39,006 nt of DNA from Janthinobacterium sp. (GCF_009923995.1 NZ_RFSK01000055.1:1-39006), one strand, 5' to 3'; shown: positions 15,204 to 24,569, counted from the stretch's first letter. Translations and numbers: made by a program. The notes: generated from the sequence alone by a model not told the origin.

Positions 15204-17810
15204 CTACGCCGCCTTCGACGACTCCAGGAAATCCTGTGCGAAGCGTTGCAGCACGCCGCCCGCCTCGTAGATCGACACCTCTTCCGCCGTGTCGAGGCGG
15301 CAGGTGACGGGGACTTCCAGCGTGTCGCCGTTCTTGCGGTGGATCAACAAGGTCAGGGTGGAGCGCGGCGTGCGCTCGCCCACGACGTCGTAGGTTTCGC
15401 TGCCGTCGATGCCCAGGGTCTTGCGGTTCACGCCAGGCAAAAACTCCAGCGGCAAGACGCCCATGCCCACCAGGTTGGTGCGGTGGATGCGCTCGAAGCC
15501 TTCGGCCACGATGGCTTCCACACCGGCCAGGCGCACGCCCTTGGCGGCCCAGTCGCGCGAGGAACCCTGGCCATAGTCGGCGCCGGCGATGATGATCAAT
15601 GGCTGCTTGCGCTCCATGTAGGTCTCGATGGCTTCCCACATGCGCGAAATGGTGCCGTCCGGCTCGATGCGCGTGAGCGAACCGGCCTTCACCTTGCCAT
15701 CTTCGATGACCATCTCGTTTTTCAGGGTCGGGTTGGCAAAGGTGGCGCGCTGCGCCGTCAGATGGTCGCCCCGGTGCGTGGCATAGGAATTGAAGTCTTC
15801 CTCGGGCAGGCCCATTTTCGCCAGGTACTCGCCGGCCGCGCTGTCGAGCATGATGGCGTTCGATGGCGACAGGTGGTCGGTGGTGATGTTGTCGCCCAGG
15901 ACAGCCAGCGGACGCATGCCCTTCAACGGACGCGCACCGGCCAGCGCGCCTTCCCAGTACGGCGGACGGCGGATGTACGTCGTCTGCGGACGCCAGTCGT
16001 ACAGGGGGCTGACCTTGATGCCGTCGTCCGCCTGCGCGGCAAACATGGGAATGTACACCTTGCGGTACTGCTCCGGCTTGACGCTGGCAGCGACAATGGC
16101 GTCGATTTCCTCGTCCGACGGCCAGATATCCTTCAGCAAAATCGGCTTGCCGTCCGCGTCATGGCCCAGCACGTCCTTTTCGATGTCGAAGCGGATGGTG
16201 CCCGCAATGGCATAGGCCACTACCAGCGGCGGCGAGGCGAGGAAGGCCTGTTTCGCGTATGGGTGGATGCGGCCATCGAAATTGCGGTTGCCCGACAACA
16301 CGGCCGTGGCGTACAGGTCGCGCGACACCACTTCGTCCTGGATGACGGGGTCGAGCGCGCCCGACATGCCGTTGCACGAGGTGCAGGCGAAGGCCACGAC
16401 GCCAAAGCCCAGTTGTTCCAGTTCCGGCATCAGGCCCGCTTCCTGCAGATACAGTTCCACGGTTTTCGAGCCGGGCGCCAGCGACGATTTCACCCATGGC
16501 TTGCGCGTGAGGCCCAGGCGGTTCGCATTGCGCGCGATCAAACCGGCGGCGATCATGTTGCGCGGGTTGTTCGTATTCGTGCAGCTGGTAATGGCGGCGA
16601 TGATGACGGCGCCGTCCGGCATCTTGCCCGGTTCGTTTTCCACCACGCCGGAAATGCCGCGCGCGGCCAGTTCCGACGTCGGCACGCGGTTGTGCGGGTT
16701 CGACGGTCCGGCGATGTTGCGCACGACGGACGACAGGTCGAAGCTCAGGACGCGCTCGTACTGCGCGTCCTTCAGGCTGTCGGCCCACAGGCCCGTCTCC
16801 TTCGCATACAGTTCCACCAGTTTCACCAGCTCGTCGTCGCGGCCCGTCAGTTTCAGGTACTTGATGGTCTGTTCGTCGATGTAGAACATGGCGGCCGTGG
16901 CGCCGAATTCCGGCGCCATGTTGGAAATCGTGGCGCGGTCGCCCAGGGTCAGGTGCGACGCGCCCTCGCCGAAGAATTCCAGGTAGGACGAGACGACCTT
17001 CTGCTTGCGCAAAAATTCCGTCAGCGCCAGCACCGTGTCCGTGGCCGTGATGCCCGGCTGCGGTTTACCCGTCAGCTTGACGCCGATGATGTCGGGCAAA
17101 CGCATCCACGAGGCGCGGCCCAGCATCACGCTTTCCGCTTCCAGGCCGCCCACGCCGATGGCGATCACGCCCAGCGCGTCGACCATGGGGGTATGCGAAT
17201 CCGTGCCCACCAGGGTATCCGGGTAGGCTACACCATTTTGCACCTGGATCACGGGCGACATGCGTTCAAGATTGATCTGGTGCAAGATGCCGTTGCCTGG
17301 CGGAATCACGTCGACGTTCTTGAACGCTTTCTTGGTCCAGTCGATGAAGTCGAAGCGGTCTTCGTTGCGACGGTCTTCGATGGCGCGGTTCTTGGCGAAG
17401 GCATCGGGATCGAAGCCGCCGCATTCGACGGCCAGCGAGTGGTCGACCACCAGCTGCGTGGGCACGACGGGATTGACGAGGGCCGGGTCGCCGCCCTGGG
17501 CCGCGATGGCGTCGCGCAGGCCGGCCAGGTCGACCAGGGCCGTCTGGCCCAGGATGTCATGGCAGACGACGCGGGCGGGAAACCACGGGAAATCGAGGTC
17601 GCGGCGGCGTTCGATGAACTGGCCCAGCGAAGCGTCCAGGGTGGCAGGGTCGCAGCGGCGCACGAGGTTTTCCGCCAGTACGCGCGAGGTATAGGGCAAG
17701 GTGGCATAGGCGCCTGGCTGGATGGCATCGACGGCGGCGCGCGTGTCGAAGTAGTCTAGCTGGGTGCCCGGCAAGGATTTGCGGTGCAGGGTATTCATGT
17801 TGGTACTCAT
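15204..17810 (-). CDS. acnD: 2-methylcitrate dehydratase, Fe/S-dependent (AcnD)
   Basis: This 868-residue aconitase-family enzyme dehydrates 2-methylcitrate to 2-methylaconitate. Iron-sulfur ligands are visible: Cys410 in TSCTNTNNPRN and Cys476/Cys479 in ACTSCNG. Aconitase signatures VGTDSHTP (near 201), GSSRDWAAKG and the C-terminal swivel-domain motif GFERIHRTNLVGMGVLPL are present. The start ATG 17810 overlaps the prpC stop (TAATG), so translation is coupled. An internal ATG at 17798 is a second option. The pairing with prpF and the absence of prpD identify the AcnD/PrpF variant rather than a TCA-cycle aconitase. Confidence 0.94.
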   Translation of the reverse strand: MSTNMNTLHRKSLPGTQLDYFDTRAAVDAIQPGAYATLPYTSRVLAENLVRRCDPATLDASLGQFIERRRDLDFPWFPARVVCHDILGQTALVDLAGLRDAIAAQGGDPALVNPVVPTQLVVDHSLAVECGGFDPDAFAKNRAIEDRRNEDRFDFIDWTKKAFKNVDVIPPGNGILHQINLERMSPVIQVQNGVAYPDTLVGTDSHTPMVDALGVIAIGVGGLEAESVMLGRASWMRLPDIIGVKLTGKPQPGITATDTVLALTEFLRKQKVVSSYLEFFGEGASHLTLGDRATISNMAPEFGATAAMFYIDEQTIKYLKLTGRDDELVKLVELYAKETGLWADSLKDAQYERVLSFDLSSVVRNIAGPSNPHNRVPTSELAARGISGVVENEPGKMPDGAVIIAAITSCTNTNNPRNMIAAGLIARNANRLGLTRKPWVKSSLAPGSKTVELYLQEAGLMPELEQLGFGVVAFACTSCNGMSGALDPVIQDEVVSRDLYATAVLSGNRNFDGRIHPYAKQAFLASPPLVVAYAIAGTIRFDIEKDVLGHDADGKPILLKDIWPSDEEIDAIVAASVKPEQYRKVYIPMFAAQADDGIKVSPLYDWRPQTTYIRRPPYWEGALAGARPLKGMRPLAVLGDNITTDHLSPSNAIMLDSAAGEYLAKMGLPEEDFNSYATHRGDHLTAQRATFANPTLKNEMVIEDGKVKAGSLTRIEPDGTISRMWEAIETYMERKQPLIIIAGADYGQGSSRDWAAKGVRLAGVEAIVAEGFERIHRTNLVGMGVLPLEFLPGVNRKTLGIDGSETYDVVGERTPRSTLTLLIHRKNGDTLEVPVTCRLDTAEEVSIYEAGGVLQRFAQDFLESSKAA

Positions 17811-18964
17811 TATTTGCGGTCCTTGATCGGGACAAATTCCAGGTCTTCCGGACCCACGTAATTGGCGCTCGGGCGGATGATCTTGTTGTCGATGCGCTGC
17901 TCGATGATGTGGGCAGCCCAGCCCGAGGTGCGCGAGATGACGAACAGCGGCGTAAACATCGCCGTCGGCACGCCCATCATGTGATAGGACACGGCCGAGA
18001 ACCAGTCCAGGTTCGGGAACATGTTCTTGATTTCCCACATGACCGTTTCCAGGCGCTCGGCGATGTCGAACATCTTGGTGGAACCGGCTTCCTGCGACAG
18101 CTTGCGCGCCACTTCCTTGATGACGACGTTGCGCGGGTCGGAAATCGTGTAGACGGGGTGGCCGAAGCCGATCACCACTTCCTTGTTGGCCACGCGCTCG
18201 CGGATGTCCGCTTCCGCTTCGTCGGCGTTGTCGTAGCGTTTCTGGATGTCCAGCGCCACTTCGTTGGCGCCGCCGTGTTTCGGGCCGCGCAGCGCGCCGA
18301 TGGCGCCCGTGATTGCCGAATGGATGTCCGAGCCCGTGCCGGCGATGACGCGGCTGGTGAAGGTCGAGGCGTTGAATTCGTGTTCCGCGTACAGGATCAG
18401 CGAGGTGTGCATGGCTTTTTCCCACGACGCCGACGGTTTTTCGCCGTGCAGCAGGTGCAGGAAGTGGCCGCCGATCGACTCGTCGTCCGTTTCCACTTCG
18501 ATACGCTTGCCGTTATGGCTGTAGTGGTACCAGTACAGCAGCATGGAGCCGAACGACGCCATCAGGCGGTCGGCGATGTCGCGCGCGCCCGGCGCGTTAT
18601 GGTCGTCCTTCTCCGGCAGGGTGCAGCCCAGCACGGACACGCCCGTGCGCATCACGTCCATCGGGTGGGCGGCGGCGGGCAGCGCTTCCAGCGCCAGTTT
18701 CACGGCCGACGGCAGGCCGCGCAGGGACTTCAGCTTGGCCTTGTAGCCTTTCAGCTCCGCGGCTGTCGGCAGTTTGCCGTGCACCAGCAGGTAGGCGATT
18801 TCCTCGAACTCGCAGCTGTCGGCCACGTCCAGGATGTCATAGCCGCGGTAATGCAAATCGTTGCCGGTCTTGCCGACCGAGCACAGCGCCGTATTGCCGG
18901 CGGTGACGCCGGACAGGGCGACGGATTTTTTAGGCTTGAAAGTGGCGGCTTGCGGTGCGGTCAT
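17810..18964 (-). CDS. prpC: 2-methylcitrate synthase PrpC
   Basis: This 384-residue citrate-synthase-family enzyme condenses propionyl-CoA with oxaloacetate. Family motifs are LHYRGYDI (N-terminal), [24 protein letters not shown] and GFGHPVY with the active-site histidines, and NLDWFSA with the catalytic Asp. I preferred ATG 18964 over 19000 because GGAG lies 8-9 bases upstream of the former and the extra 12 residues are unlike the family N-terminus. It is the second gene of the operon, 69 bp after prpB, and overlaps acnD by one base. Context and length (shorter than TCA citrate synthase) support methylcitrate rather than citrate synthase. Confidence 0.94.
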   Translation of the reverse strand: MTAPQAATFKPKKSVALSGVTAGNTALCSVGKTGNDLHYRGYDILDVADSCEFEEIAYLLVHGKLPTAAELKGYKAKLKSLRGLPSAVKLALEALPAAAHPMDVMRTGVSVLGCTLPEKDDHNAPGARDIADRLMASFGSMLLYWYHYSHNGKRIEVETDDESIGGHFLHLLHGEKPSASWEKAMHTSLILYAEHEFNASTFTSRVIAGTGSDIHSAITGAIGALRGPKHGGANEVALDIQKRYDNADEAEADIRERVANKEVVIGFGHPVYTISDPRNVVIKEVARKLSQEAGSTKMFDIAERLETVMWEIKNMFPNLDWFSAVSYHMMGVPTAMFTPLFVISRTSGWAAHIIEQRIDNKIIRPSANYVGPEDLEFVPIKDRK

Positions 18965-19033
18965 TGTGTTCTCCAGATTGAATAGTCTCGGGTGCGTCAC
19001 TGGGGGACCGGCATGCGGTCCCTGCTTCTTTAC

Positions 19034-19921
19034 TTATTTCTTTTGCGCGGCGAACAGCGCATCGAGCTTTTGCTCGAAATCGTGGTAGTTGATCGATTCA
19101 TACAGCTCCATGCGCGTCTGCATGGTGTCGACGACGTTCTTTTGCGTGCCGTCGCGGCGCAGCGCCTGGTAGACGTTTTCCGCCGCCTTGTTCATGGCGC
19201 GGAAGGCGGACAGCGGATACAGGGCCAGGCCCACGTGGGCGCTGCGCAGTTCATCCAGGGTAAACAGCGGCGTGGAACCGAATTCCGTGATGTTGGCCAA
19301 AATCGGCACGTTGACGGCCTTGGCGAAGGTGGCGTACATGTCCAGGTCCGTGATGGCTTCCGGGAAGATCATGTCGGCGCCCGCCTCGACGCAGGCGACG
19401 GCGCGCTCGAGGGCCGCTTCCAGGCCATCGACGGCCAGCGCATCGGTGCGCGCCATGATGACGAAGTTCGGGTCCGTGCGCGCGTCGACGGCCGCCTTGA
19501 TGCGGTCGACCATTTCTTCCTTGCTCACGATTTCCTTGCCCGGACGGTGGCCGCAGCGCTTGGCGCCCACCTGGTCTTCGATGTGCAGGCCGGCCGCGCC
19601 GAACTTGATCATCGATTTCACCGTGCGCGCCACGTTGAAGGCGGAAGCGCCGAAGCCCGTGTCGGCATCGACCAACAAAGGCAGGTCGCACACGTCGGTG
19701 ATGCGGCGGATGTCGGTCAGCACGTCGTCCAGACTGGAAATGCCCAGGTCGGGCAAGCCCAGCGAGCCGGCCGCGACACCGCCGCCGGACAGGTAGATGG
19801 CCTTATAACCGGCGCGCTTGGCCAGCAAGGCGTGATTGGCGTTGATGGCGCCGACGACCTGCAACGGGGATTCTTCCTGGACGGCCTTGCGGAATGCGGC
19901 ACCTGCGGAGTATTGAGTCAT
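19034..19921 (-). CDS. prpB: 2-methylisocitrate lyase PrpB
   Basis: This 295-residue isocitrate-lyase-superfamily enzyme cleaves 2-methylisocitrate to pyruvate and succinate. The catalytic KRCGH loop is at residues 121-125 (Cys123). Metal-site Asp residues are in LVDADTGFG (85 and 87), and [11 protein letters not shown] and ITEFGSTP complete the signature. Length is typical. AAGGTG lies 6-8 bases before ATG 19921. It is the first gene of the prp operon, about 55 bases downstream of the predicted sigma-54 start site. Confidence 0.96.
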   Translation of the reverse strand: MTQYSAGAAFRKAVQEESPLQVVGAINANHALLAKRAGYKAIYLSGGGVAAGSLGLPDLGISSLDDVLTDIRRITDVCDLPLLVDADTGFGASAFNVARTVKSMIKFGAAGLHIEDQVGAKRCGHRPGKEIVSKEEMVDRIKAAVDARTDPNFVIMARTDALAVDGLEAALERAVACVEAGADMIFPEAITDLDMYATFAKAVNVPILANITEFGSTPLFTLDELRSAHVGLALYPLSAFRAMNKAAENVYQALRRDGTQKNVVDTMQTRMELYESINYHDFEQKLDALFAAQKK

Positions 19922-19985
19922 GTGTTCACCTTATGGGTTTCGGACGGTCCCGAATGTTTCACGGAGTGGCTATGCACATGGGTAT

Positions 19986-20001
19986 TGCAAATGCCGTGCC
20001 A
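19986..20001 (-). promoter_or_regulatory. Sigma-54 promoter of the prp operon
   Basis: On the minus strand TGGCACGGCATTTGCA matches the -24/-12 consensus TGGCACG-N4-TTGCA at all conserved bases. It lies 65 bases before the prpB ATG. Known prpBCDE operons of enteric bacteria use sigma-54 with the activator PrpR, so the assignment agrees with the pathway. Confidence 0.85.
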
Positions 20002-20124
20002 GCAGCGCACATGCTTGCGGCAACGACGCCGCGCCACTATGAAAACCAGGGAAAATGGCCACGCAGCCGCGCCCTGCCCGCTGTCACGCCAGGGAACAGC
20101 GATGTCACATCGGCGGTCCGCGAT

Positions 20125-20178
20125 GTTTCAAATTTGTTTCAATTATTCCATTTGAAACACAGAATTGAAACATGAAAC
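20125..20178. promoter_or_regulatory. Upstream activator sites of the prp operon (nested GTTTCAA/TTGAAAC array)
   Basis: Half-sites GTTTCAA at 20125 and 20136 face TTGAAAC at 20152 and 20165, with a further ATGAAAC at 20172. Inner and outer pairs share almost the same centre (20147/20148). The array lies 125-180 bases upstream of the sigma-54 promoter, the usual place for an enhancer-binding activator such as PrpR. Binding by PrpR is inference; no prpR gene is in this window. Confidence 0.68.
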
Positions 20179-20340
20179 ACATGAGCGTGCCGTGCCCGCC
20201 ACGCGGGTCACTTTCCCGGCAGGTAATCAGGCAAGGGGTGGATTGGGCGGAACAGGAGGAAGGAACGGAAGGGGCAGGCTGCGGGACGCCGCATGCAACA
20301 CAGCCGGCGGGCGCCGGCTGCAGGATGAAACAACAAGACG

Positions 20341-20589
20341 CTAGGCCAGGCGTACGAGCGGATTGGCGATGATGTTGTCGATCTGGCGTACGGCTTCCTC
20401 GCAGGCGGCGGCAATGGCGCCGTCCTCGTCGTCGCGCACGAACTGCATGGTCGAGCCTTCGAAGACTTCCAGGCCTTCCGCGGTGGCGCGTTCGATGTCG
20501 CAACTGGCCGACCATTTGCCGTCGGTGGTGGGCACGGCCAGGGGAACGATTTCCCAGCCTTTATAGTGAATTTTAGAACTGCTATCCAT
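20341..20589 (-). CDS. Small conserved-looking protein, paralogue 1
   Basis: This 82-residue acidic protein has a strong ribosome site (GAGGAGG) before ATG 20589. The pattern YKGWEIVPL...GKWSASCDI...EEAVRQIDNII resembles that of the 78-residue protein encoded at 20701-20937 (YRGFTISV...LWDFTYRL...EVAKTEVDNLL), so the two are probably diverged duplicates. There is no signal peptide or membrane segment. The layout suggests a compact alpha/beta domain: a strand pair around W, then a C-terminal helix. I do not recognise a function. A GCCGGC hairpin without T-tract follows at about 20302-20321. Confidence 0.72.
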   Translation of the reverse strand: MDSSSKIHYKGWEIVPLAVPTTDGKWSASCDIERATAEGLEVFEGSTMQFVRDDEDGAIAAACEEAVRQIDNIIANPLVRLA

Positions 20590-20700
20590 GGGTGCCTCCT
20601 CAGTGACTGACTCAATAGTGGAAATCGTAGCATGAAGCGCGGCCGGCAGCGACGTGTTTCACGCGCCGCCCTGCAATCAGGCTAAACGATTTACGCTGGC

Positions 20701-20937
20701 TCAAGGGCGCAGCAGATTGTCCACTTCCGTCTTTGCCACTTCCAGGCCGGCCGCGCATGCCGTCTCGGGGGCCGCATAACCGCCCAGGGTGCGGCTGCGC
20801 GTGATGGCTTGCGCCTCCGCTTCCCCTTCGCGCTGCAGGCGGTAGGTGAAATCCCACAAATCGTCGTTATCCTTTTGCGGGGTCACGGAAATCGTAAAAC
20901 CGCGGTACTGTTCGCTGCGTGCAATGGTATCGTTCAT
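20701..20937 (-). CDS. Small conserved-looking protein, paralogue 2
   Basis: This 78-residue soluble protein sits 111 bp upstream of its probable paralogue in the same direction. AGGAGG lies about 6 bases before ATG 20937. The N-terminal YRGFTISVTPQ and the C-terminal helix ETACAAGLEVAKTEVDNLLRP align with the neighbouring 82-residue protein. No motif gives a function. The tandem arrangement suggests local duplication. Confidence 0.7.
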   Translation of the reverse strand: MNDTIARSEQYRGFTISVTPQKDNDDLWDFTYRLQREGEAEAQAITRSRTLGGYAAPETACAAGLEVAKTEVDNLLRP

Positions 20938-21078
20938 GAATTCCTCCTTGGAAGAATGAGGTTACCACGCTGCAAGGTCCAGGGCGCGCACGGCAGTCAC
21001 GCGCGCAACCATGACCCCATATCTGTTTTTCGCATGTTAAATATGGATTTGCAACATTTTTTTAGCGAACTCTGGCGA

Positions 21079-21084
21079 TATAAT
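21079..21084 (+). promoter_or_regulatory. -10 element (TATAAT) of the MBL-fold gene
   Basis: A perfect TATAAT lies about 31 bases before ATG 21115. The -35 is not clear (T-rich stretch at 21057-21062, 16-base spacing). An ATGTT...AACAT symmetry at about 21034-21056 could bind a regulator. Confidence 0.45.
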
Positions 21085-21114
21085 GCCCTTCCCTGTCCGT
21101 ACCATGCCGCCGCG

Positions 21115-21972
21115 ATGACTCCACAAATCCAAGCTTTCTTCGACCCCGCCACCGCCACCGTCACCTACGTCGTCTACGAAGAGGATGGCCGGGACTGCGC
21201 CATCATCGATTCCGTCCTCGACTACGATCCCAAGGCGGGCCGCACCTCGACCACGTCGGCCGACAAGGTCATCGCCTTCGTGCGCGAGCACGGCCTGCAA
21301 TGCCGCTGGCTGCTGGAAACCCACGCGCACGCGGACCACCTGTCCGCCGCGCCCTACCTGCAGCAGCAGCTGGGCGGCGACGTCGCCATCGGCGCCGCCA
21401 TCCAGACGGTGCAGCAGGCGTTTGCCCAGGTCTACCACCAGGACGGCGCACGGGCCGACGGCTCGCAGTTCGACCAGCTGTTCGCGCCCGACCAGGTGTT
21501 CCATATCGGCAAGCTGGAAGTGCGCGCCCTGCACGTGCCCGGCCACACGCCGGCCGACCTGGCCTACCAGATCGGCGACGCCGTGTTTGTCGGCGATACC
21601 CTGTTCATGCCGGACGTGGGTTCGGCCCGCTGCGATTTCCCCGGCGGCTCCGCCGCGCTGCTGTACCGCTCCGTGCAGCGCCTGCTGTCGCTGCCGCCGC
21701 AGACGCGGCTGTTCATGTGCCACGACTACCCGCCCAACGGCCGCGCGCCGCGCTGGGAAGTGACGGTGGCGGAACAGCGCGCCAGCAATATCCATTTGCG
21801 CGACGGCATCACGGAAGAGCAGTTCGTGGCCATGCGCACCAGCCGCGACGCCACGCTGGACATGCCGACCTTGATCCTGCCCGCCATCCAGGTCAACATC
21901 AACGCGGGCAAGCTGCCCGAGCCGGAAGAAAACGGCGTGCGCTATCTGAAGATACCGCTGAACGCCATCTGA
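21115..21972 (+). CDS. MBL-fold metallohydrolase, persulfide dioxygenase-like (Blh/ETHE1 type)
   Basis: This 285-residue metallo-beta-lactamase-fold protein carries the THAHADH metal motif at 69-75, His144 in PGHTP, Asp161 in VGDTLF and a late His in MCHDYPP. The sequence between (DVGSARCDFPGGSAALLYRSVQRLL) and the C-terminus (LPAIQVNINAGKLPEPE) resemble the Blh/ETHE1 branch, whose members oxidise persulfides to sulfite using one Fe. A glyoxalase-II role is less likely. I chose ATG 21115 because the fold starts there; the ribosome site is weak and a promoter -10 lies just upstream. No BigR-type regulator or rhodanese is adjacent, so substrate is inferred from family only. Confidence 0.83.
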   Translation: MTPQIQAFFDPATATVTYVVYEEDGRDCAIIDSVLDYDPKAGRTSTTSADKVIAFVREHGLQCRWLLETHAHADHLSAAPYLQQQLGGDVAIGAAIQTVQQAFAQVYHQDGARADGSQFDQLFAPDQVFHIGKLEVRALHVPGHTPADLAYQIGDAVFVGDTLFMPDVGSARCDFPGGSAALLYRSVQRLLSLPPQTRLFMCHDYPPNGRAPRWEVTVAEQRASNIHLRDGITEEQFVAMRTSRDATLDMPTLILPAIQVNINAGKLPEPEENGVRYLKIPLNAI

Positions 21973-21978
21973 CGCTTG

Positions 21979-22212
21979 CTACGCTACGCGGACGGCGCGC
22001 CGCCACAGCTGGTGCTGGCCCAAATTCAGCCGCTCCAGCTCGCCCGAGGCCAGCAGCCGCTCCAGCGCGGCGGCGATGAGCAGCGGCGGGAAACGGCCCT
22101 CCAGCCACCACTGCGCCACGCCTTCGAGCGTGTCGGCGCTGTGGGGATACGCGGCCACGTAGGCGCGGATCATGCCAGTGGCGGCATCGATGTCGTCGTG
22201 TGTCATATCCAT
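21979..22212 (-). CDS. Small protein with winged-helix-like C-terminal half
   Basis: This roughly 77-residue protein starts at ATG 22212; an in-frame TTG at 22233 would add seven residues. The centre (ADTLEGVAQWWL) and the C-terminal half (LLIAAALERLLASGELERLNLGQ) read like a small winged-helix unit. There is no signal peptide. It is convergent with the MBL-fold gene, with only a few bases between the stops, and sits downstream of the M28 peptidase gene in the same direction, separated by a GC hairpin. Function unknown. Confidence 0.6.
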   Translation of the reverse strand: MDMTHDDIDAATGMIRAYVAAYPHSADTLEGVAQWWLEGRFPPLLIAAALERLLASGELERLNLGQHQLWRRAVRVA

Positions 22213-22258
22213 AAAGTCATTACTTGTTGGCAAAATTTCGAAGATGCCCCCGGCCGGC

Positions 22259-22286
22259 GGGCCGCGCCGGGCGCGCGGCGCGGCCC
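22259..22286 (-). terminator. GC-rich hairpin after the M28 peptidase gene
   Basis: GGGCCGCGCC pairs with GGCGCGGCCC (10-bp stem). It begins just after the peptidase stop. There is no T-tract, so it may only stabilise the transcript end or act with Rho. Confidence 0.4.
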
Positions 22287-22293
22287 GGCAAGC

Positions 22294-23742
22294 TTATTCG
22301 TCCTGCGCCGGCGCGCGGCCGATTTCGCCGTCGAGATTGGCCAGGAACCACGCCAGCGACGACATCAGCGCCACGTTGCGCTTCAGATTTTCCGGCTCGA
22401 CCTTGTCGAGGGTGTCGGCCGGCGTGTGGTGGTAGTGGAAGTAGCTGTGGCTGTCGACGAGGGGCTCGAAGCTGGGCACGCCGGCCGTTTCCAGGCGGTG
22501 CAGGTCGCCCGTGCCCAGCGCGTCGCGGCGCGTAAACGCCTGCGCGCCCATGGGCTGCAGGGCGGCGCGCAGAGGCGCGAACAGTTTTTCCGCCTTCGGC
22601 CCCACGCTGGCGAGGATGCCGAACGGGCGGCCGGCGCCGCTGTCCATCTCGATGGCCGCATACTGCTTGCCCAGCGCCCGCTTGTGGGCGTCAAAGTACG
22701 CCTGGCCGCCGCGTCCGCCGTTTTCCTCGTTCATCCAGGCGATCACGCGGATGGTGCGGCGCGGGCGGTAATCGAGCTTTTTCAGCGTTTCCAGCACGCC
22801 CATGGCCGCCACCACGCCGGCGCCGTCGTCGTGCGCGCCCGTGGCCAGGTCCCAGGAATCGAGGTGGCCCGAGACCACCACCACTTCGTCGGCCTTGTCC
22901 GTGCCCGGCCAGTCGGCGATGACGTTGTAGCTGTCGGCGTCGGGCAGGTTTTGCGGCGTCAGCGTCAGGTGCATGCTCAAGGGGCCGCGCGCGGCCAGGC
23001 GGCCGATCAGCAGGGCGTCTTCGACGGTGACGGCGGCGGCGGGAATGCGCTTGCCCTCTTCCAGCCCCGTGGCGCCCGCGTGCGGGATGCGGAAGTTCGC
23101 GCCGCCGATCGAGCGCACGAGCGCGGCGGCCGCGCCCAGTTCCGCCGCCGCCTTCGGTCCGTTGAAGCGGAAGCGCGAGCCCTGGCCATAGGTGACGCCG
23201 GCCAGTCCCCGCTCGGCCATCTCCTGGTCGAACGGCGTGTCGATCAGCACGATGGCGCCCTTCACCTGCGCTGCGCGCGCCTTGAGTTCTTCCAGGCTTT
23301 TCACGATAATCACGGGCGCCGTCAGGCCGGCGGCCGGGGTGGCGCCGGAGCCGCCCAGGGCCGTGAGCACCACGCGCTGCGAGACGCCCTGCGGACGGCC
23401 CGCGTAATCGACGATTTCCGCCGTTTCCACGCCGCGCACCCAGTGCGGTACTTTGACGGGCTGCAGGGTGACGGTAGCGCCCAGCTGGCGCATGGCCTCG
23501 GCCACCTGCTGCACGGCCGCCGCCGCGCCGGCGGAGCCGGACAGGCGCGGGCCGATCAGGTCCGTCATGTCGGCCAGGCGCGCATACGCCCAGTCGCTTT
23601 GCAGGGCCGTATCGCGCACCTGCGCCAGCGCCTGCGGCGCATTGCCCGGCGCGGCGGCCAGGGCGCCCGTGCCGGCAAGGCAGCCAAGGGCGAGGGAGAC
23701 GAGGGAACGGCGCAGCGGCGCGCCAGTCGGAACGGTAATCAT
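22294..23742 (-). CDS. Secreted M28-family zinc metallopeptidase (PA-domain aminopeptidase type)
   Basis: This 482-residue exported peptidase has a signal peptide over residues 1-31 (basic start, hydrophobic core VSLALGCLAGTGALAA). A PA-like insert (about 130-250) precedes the M28 catalytic domain. Zinc ligands are visible in order: His in VVSGHLDSWD, Asp in GAHDDGAG, the Glu pair in MNEENGGRGG, Asp in EMDSGAG and His in YHHTPADT. It likely trims peptides in the periplasm or outside the cell. The gene is complete and transcribed alone; the GNAT gene upstream is divergent. The ATG at 23742 gives the best signal peptide. Confidence 0.92.
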   Translation of the reverse strand: MITVPTGAPLRRSLVSLALGCLAGTGALAAAPGNAPQALAQVRDTALQSDWAYARLADMTDLIGPRLSGSAGAAAAVQQVAEAMRQLGATVTLQPVKVPHWVRGVETAEIVDYAGRPQGVSQRVVLTALGGSGATPAAGLTAPVIIVKSLEELKARAAQVKGAIVLIDTPFDQEMAERGLAGVTYGQGSRFRFNGPKAAAELGAAAALVRSIGGANFRIPHAGATGLEEGKRIPAAAVTVEDALLIGRLAARGPLSMHLTLTPQNLPDADSYNVIADWPGTDKADEVVVVSGHLDSWDLATGAHDDGAGVVAAMGVLETLKKLDYRPRRTIRVIAWMNEENGGRGGQAYFDAHKRALGKQYAAIEMDSGAGRPFGILASVGPKAEKLFAPLRAALQPMGAQAFTRRDALGTGDLHRLETAGVPSFEPLVDSHSYFHYHHTPADTLDKVEPENLKRNVALMSSLAWFLANLDGEIGRAPAQDE

Positions 23743-23918
23743 AGGGTGTCAAATCCAGTCTACAGGGTCGGGGCGGATACGCCGTGGCCAGGGGCACGGC
23801 GCAGCTTTCTACGATAGCGCATTTATTCTGTCATTGCAGCAACTTTTACCAGACGGCGATTGCCTGCGGCGGGCATGCTGGATTACCATGCAAGCTACGA
23901 TCGCCACGGGAAGCCGTC

Positions 23919-24449
23919 ATGCTCAAGGGAACACTGTGTACCGTCCGGCATGTGCTTGCCGCCGACCTCAGCACCTTTATCGCGCTGGTCAACGACCTGC
24001 CCTCGCGCGGCGCCTTCTTTTCCATGCAGTTCAAGTCGCCCGAGGCGATGCGCCGCGACTTCCTGCAATCGGGCTTCGTGAGCGAGGACAGCGAACTGTT
24101 CCTGATTGAAGACCACCACCAGAACATCATCGGCACGATCACGCATTTCAAGAGCCGCACGCCGGCCTCGCGCGAGATCGGCTACCGCCTGTTCGATCCG
24201 CAGCGCGGCGGGCGCGGCTACATCAGCGAGGCCACGCGCCTGCTGGTCGACTACCTGTTCAACGCCTACCCGTATCACCGCCTGGAACTGCTGATGGACC
24301 CGCACAACACGGCGTCCGAGCGCATCGCGCAAAAGAGCGGCTTTACGCAGGAAGGCCTGATGCGCCAGGCCTTCTTCATCAACGGCAGCATGCACGATGT
24401 CAAAATATACAGCTTGCTGCGCCCCGAGTGGCAGGCGCGCGTGCGCTGA
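23919..24449 (+). CDS. GNAT acetyltransferase (RimJ/RimL type)
   Basis: This 176-residue protein transfers acetyl from acetyl-CoA to an amine. The fold signature runs from VRHVLAADLSTFIALVNDLP through LIEDHHQNIIGTITHF, the motif-A region EIGYRLFDPQRGGRGYISEA (Q/RxxGxG/A-like GGRGY) and MDPHNTASERIAQKSGFTQEG. Loop and length match the RimJ/RimL subgroup acting on protein N-termini or small molecules. I chose ATG 23919 because GGAAG lies about 6 bases upstream and the fold begins there. The substrate cannot be told from sequence. Confidence 0.85.
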   Translation: MLKGTLCTVRHVLAADLSTFIALVNDLPSRGAFFSMQFKSPEAMRRDFLQSGFVSEDSELFLIEDHHQNIIGTITHFKSRTPASREIGYRLFDPQRGGRGYISEATRLLVDYLFNAYPYHRLELLMDPHNTASERIAQKSGFTQEGLMRQAFFINGSMHDVKIYSLLRPEWQARVR

Positions 24450-24569
24450 CTTGTTACCGCCCGGGCATGAATGTAATAAGTTGTATTAGACATGGATCAA
24501 GCCGCCGGCAGCAGATATAGTCCACTCCATGCAGATCATTGTGATCTCGCCGGAATGGAAGGAAATGCC

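Noticed and set aside
14004..17759. A 1251-codon plus-strand ORF over prpF-acnD
   Set aside because: It is an antisense shadow of two well-conserved genes, rich in Arg/His/Gly, with no start signal.
20172..20372. A 66-codon plus-strand ORF opposite the prp control region
   Set aside because: It begins inside the TTGAAAC array, has no ribosome site and overlaps the 82-aa gene antisense.
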